Positions 5,431-7,244 of a stretch of DNA of 7,244 nucleotides are shown here, piece by piece. The notes beneath the pieces were generated by a model. It saw only the letters and a program-made list of their open reading frames with translations, was not told where the DNA came from and made no database searches. Position 1 is the stretch's first letter. Every line of letters begins with the position of its first letter. Origin of the DNA: Nitrososphaera sp. (GTDB lineage Archaea; Thermoproteota; Nitrososphaeria; Nitrososphaerales; Nitrososphaeraceae); assembly GCA_022545875.1 (NCBI GenBank), contig JAKEIF010000217.1, positions 1 to 7,244 of the forward strand, read 5' to 3'. The translations under genes were made by a program, and so were the position numbers.

Positions 5431-6102
5431 ATGAGAAAAATTATCACAAATACCTTCATAACGCTTGACGGTGTCATGCAAGCTCCGGGCGGCCCGGAAG
5501 AAGATCCCACTGGCGGCTTCAAGTACGGCGGGTGGTCAGTCAACTACTGGGATGAAATGATGGGCAAGGTAATAGTTGAGTCGATGTCAAAGCCTTTTGA
5601 TCTCTTGCTTGGTCGGAAGACCTACGACATATTCGCAGCACATTGGCCATATATGAAAAATGACCCAGATAAACTGAACGCAGTGATAGCAGACAGATTG
5701 AACAGCGCGAGGAAATATGTCGTCTCAAAGACTCTTGCCAAAACAGACTGGGAAAACTCGACACTCATCATGGACGACGCTGTGAAAGAAATAATCGAGC
5801 TCAAAAAACAAGACGGACCCGAAATTCAGGTCCATGGAAGTAGCAATCTTATCCAGACGCTTTTGAAGAATGATTTGATCGATGAGTTTCGGGTGTGGAC
5901 CTTTCCTCTTACCGTCGGTGCCGGCAAACGCCTTTTCGGCGAAGGCACACTGCCTGTTGGTTTGAAACTGCTGGACAGCAAAACTTCTACGACAGGTGTC
6001 AACATTGCGACGTATGCGGGCAGTGGAAAGATCAGTATCGGTTCGTTCATGCTCGGAAACCCGACAGAGGCGGAGCTCATTCGCCGAAAACGACTAGAAT
6101 AG
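5431..6102 (+). CDS. Dihydrofolate reductase family protein (RibD C-terminal-like)
   Basis: This 223-aa protein belongs to the stand-alone RibD C-terminal/DHFR-fold reductases common in bacteria and scattered in archaea. Visible family features are the N-terminal strand TNTFITLDGVMQAP (6-19), the NADPH-fold segment LLLGRKTYDIFAAHWP (58-73), VVSKTL (97-102) before a tryptophan, VHGSSNLIQTLL (134-145), and DEFRVWTFPLTVGAGKRLF (151-169) near the cofactor. The C-terminus runs slightly past the last strand (GSFML). The substrate is unknown: most such proteins are not shown to be true folate reductases, and it stands outside any riboflavin gene cluster here. The upstream in-frame TTG at 5395 is rejected because the 12 extra residues do not look like the family. 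The RBS, the following hairpin terminator and its isolation suggest acquisition from bacteria, which is only an inference. Confidence 0.88.
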   Translation: MRKIITNTFITLDGVMQAPGGPEEDPTGGFKYGGWSVNYWDEMMGKVIVESMSKPFDLLLGRKTYDIFAAHWPYMKNDPDKLNAVIADRLNSARKYVVSKTLAKTDWENSTLIMDDAVKEIIELKKQDGPEIQVHGSSNLIQTLLKNDLIDEFRVWTFPLTVGAGKRLFGEGTLPVGLKLLDSKTSTTGVNIATYAGSGKISIGSFMLGNPTEAELIRRKRLE

Positions 6103-6117
6103 GAAAAGACGCGGGGG

Positions 6118-6153
6118 CCGCGCTCTAATGGCTAATCGGAGCGTGGACTTTTT
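6118..6153 (+). terminator. Hairpin plus T-run terminator after the DHFR-family gene
   Basis: CCGCGCTCT (6118-6126) pairs over 9 bp, with two G.T pairs, to GGAGCGTGG (6138-6146) around an 11-nt loop. After A-C come five Ts (6149-6153). It lies 15 nt after the stop codon. The shape is that of a bacterial intrinsic terminator; in archaea the T-run alone may suffice. Confidence 0.5.
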
Positions 6154-6221
6154 GCTGCAATTTTGCTACGCAGACCCTCAAGGTCCATGAATAAATCGTA
6201 AGCAAATGACGCCAACGGGAT

Positions 6222-7244
6222 TTATTGGCTGGGTGACTGGCGTCGTTTTCCGCGCAAGATCACCAGCCACGCTCCTGAGGCGATTGCTCCGCCGGCTATG
6301 AGCCCCAGTATCGCCGAAAAAGTTAGCTGCGGTGCTAGATTTGACACGTTAATGTTTGCAGTCGCAGATCCCTCGTTGCCTGCAAGATCCGTCGCCAACA
6401 AGGTGAGCGTATGCTGACCATCAGTGAGCTCGGACGTATCAAGTGTATATTCGGTCATGCCGGTCACGTCGACCGTCCTCCTCTCGCCGATCTTGAGCAA
6501 GACTTCTTTTAGGTTGCTGTCAGATGCGGCGACTGCCATCTTGGCAAGCCCACGCAGTTCAAATGCGGTAGGTGCCACAAGACTAACGGCTGGTTGCGTC
6601 TTATCTACTAGAATCTGCACGGTCTTTGTCATATTGTTTCCTGCTGCGTCCTGGGCGGCGATACTAAAGTTGTATCTGCCGTCCGCAAGGTCGGTGACGT
6701 TCAGCGGTGCGGAGGAGGACCTGCCTGTCTGTAACTGCGCTGCGCCCGGCAGCGCCACGGAAACAGGCATGGTCACACCATTTCGGTCATTAACATCCCA
6801 GGCCAGCGCTGAGTCTCGTGCAAGAATTATCAATTCTCCTGCTGGCTGTCTTGTTGAGTTTTGCGGTTCAACGTAGATATCGATGGATGGAGGAGATCTA
6901 TCTACTTCAAATGCAGAGACAGCCGATGACGAATGGCCGACCGCGTCCGAAGAATCTATGCGTAAGCTGTGGACGCCCTCTGAAAGGTCCGCCGTTACAA
7001 GCTCGATCTCAAATGTCGTACTAGACGATCCAATGTCGATGGCGGCGGCTCCCACTCTAGCGGGCTCTCCGCCGTCCAGCGTATACGTCCATCCCGCGGG
7101 GTTGTCTTCCTCTATTACTACAGGGATCTTGACGGAACTGGACCCAACGAACTTTGGTACCGAGAGTTTGATAACTGGTGATATGGTGTCTGGGAGTATA
7201 GTCGAAAACTTGGCCTCTATCTGAACCGGCTCGTACAGGCTTTC
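6222..7244 (-). CDS. Membrane-anchored surface protein with tandem Ig-like repeats (5' end outside window)
   Basis: The frame is open from the right edge of the window to TAA at 6224-6222, showing 340 C-terminal residues. The GTG at 7055 is internal, not a start. At least three Ig-like/bacterial-Ig repeats of about 85-100 aa end in a recurring motif: DLSEGVHSLRIDSSDAVGHS, LADGRYNFSIAAQDAAGNN and LTDGQHTLTLLATDLAGNEG, each followed by a strand and then PP, TQP or LAP at the next repeat boundary. A single transmembrane helix (visible residues about 304-330, FSAILGLIAGGAIASGAW) precedes a short basic tail RGKRRQSPSQ. This predicts a large extracellular region and a tiny cytosolic tail. Five N-glycosylation sequons (NST, NVT, NFS, NMT, NVS) lie in the extracellular part. 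Such repeats serve in adhesion or as stalks; the ligand cannot be told. No enzyme domain is visible, but the N-terminal part is missing. Confidence 0.85.
   Translation of the reverse strand, partial: ESLYEPVQIEAKFSTILPDTISPVIKLSVPKFVGSSSVKIPVVIEEDNPAGWTYTLDGGEPARVGAAAIDIGSSSTTFEIELVTADLSEGVHSLRIDSSDAVGHSSSAVSAFEVDRSPPSIDIYVEPQNSTRQPAGELIILARDSALAWDVNDRNGVTMPVSVALPGAAQLQTGRSSSAPLNVTDLADGRYNFSIAAQDAAGNNMTKTVQILVDKTQPAVSLVAPTAFELRGLAKMAVAASDSNLKEVLLKIGERRTVDVTGMTEYTLDTSELTDGQHTLTLLATDLAGNEGSATANINVSNLAPQLTFSAILGLIAGGAIASGAWLVILRGKRRQSPSQ

Noticed and set aside
5426..5432. Box C-like ATGATGA on the - strand (possible C/D guide RNA)
   Set aside because: No box D (CTGA) or C'/D' pair at suitable spacing was found. 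The bases coincide with the start codon region of the reductase gene.
6109..6165. tRNA 5'-half-like sequence (GCGGGGG followed by a D-arm-like hairpin GCTC...GAGC with GG in the loop)
   Set aside because: No matching CCCCCGC 3' acceptor strand and no TTCRA T-loop occurs downstream before the next gene. The hairpin followed by TTTTT is better explained as a terminator. A remnant left by integration cannot be excluded but has no positive support.
6883..7224. 113-aa + strand ORF opposite the Ig-repeat gene
   Set aside because: The - strand frame continues open to the window edge with repeat motifs and sequons, while the + frame shows no recognisable motif or ribosome site.
1..7244. Search for CRISPR arrays, insertion sequences, integrases, toxin-antitoxin or defence genes
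   Set aside because: No regularly spaced direct repeats, terminal inverted repeats, transposase/integrase motifs or defence-type domains were seen. The window is mostly conserved housekeeping genes.

Overview
The window comes from an archaeon, most likely an ammonia-oxidising archaeon of the Nitrososphaerota (Thaumarchaeota), order Nitrososphaerales. This is inferred from the archaeal-type proteins (L7Ae, S28e, L24e, aIF5B), from GGTGAT-type Shine-Dalgarno sites complementary to an archaeal 16S 3' end, from TATA boxes about 25-30 nt before genes, from a tRNA interrupted by archaeal bulge-helix-bulge introns, and from a roughly balanced base composition. No single marker in the window fixes the genus.

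Layout. Positions 1-60 may hold the last 19 codons of a + strand gene. Positions 61-154 hold nothing I can support. A tRNA-Leu(UAG) gene lies on the - strand at 155-291 and reads as carrying two introns, one at the usual 37/38 site and one inside the 5' strand of the anticodon stem. A short divergent promoter region separates it from glmM (phosphoglucosamine mutase family, + strand, 401-1774).

Positions 1785-4899 are a compact + strand translation operon in a typically archaeal order: L7Ae, S28e, L24e, nucleoside diphosphate kinase, aIF5B. Intergenic gaps are 18, 5, 9 and 9 nt. The leader before L7Ae contains a small hairpin with tandem GA elements that encloses the Shine-Dalgarno site, which suggests L7Ae autoregulation. 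Thioredoxin (- strand, 4900-5262) meets aIF5B tail to tail with no base between the two stop codons.

A divergent promoter region (about 5263-5430) leads to a + strand DHFR/RibD-C family reductase (5431-6102). It has a purine-rich ribosome-binding site and is followed by a hairpin plus T-run, so it looks more bacterial than its neighbours. The right end (6222-7244, - strand) is the C-terminal part of a membrane-anchored, probably glycosylated surface protein with tandem Ig-like repeats. Its start lies beyond the window.

How the genes relate: the middle is a core translation block (two ribosomal proteins, the multifunctional RNA-binding L7Ae, NTP supply, subunit-joining factor). The flanks are unrelated functions: amino-sugar precursor synthesis, redox, an orphan reductase and the cell surface. 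I found no defence, mobile or CRISPR system. The most interesting signals are the doubly interrupted tRNA-Leu and the L7Ae leader.
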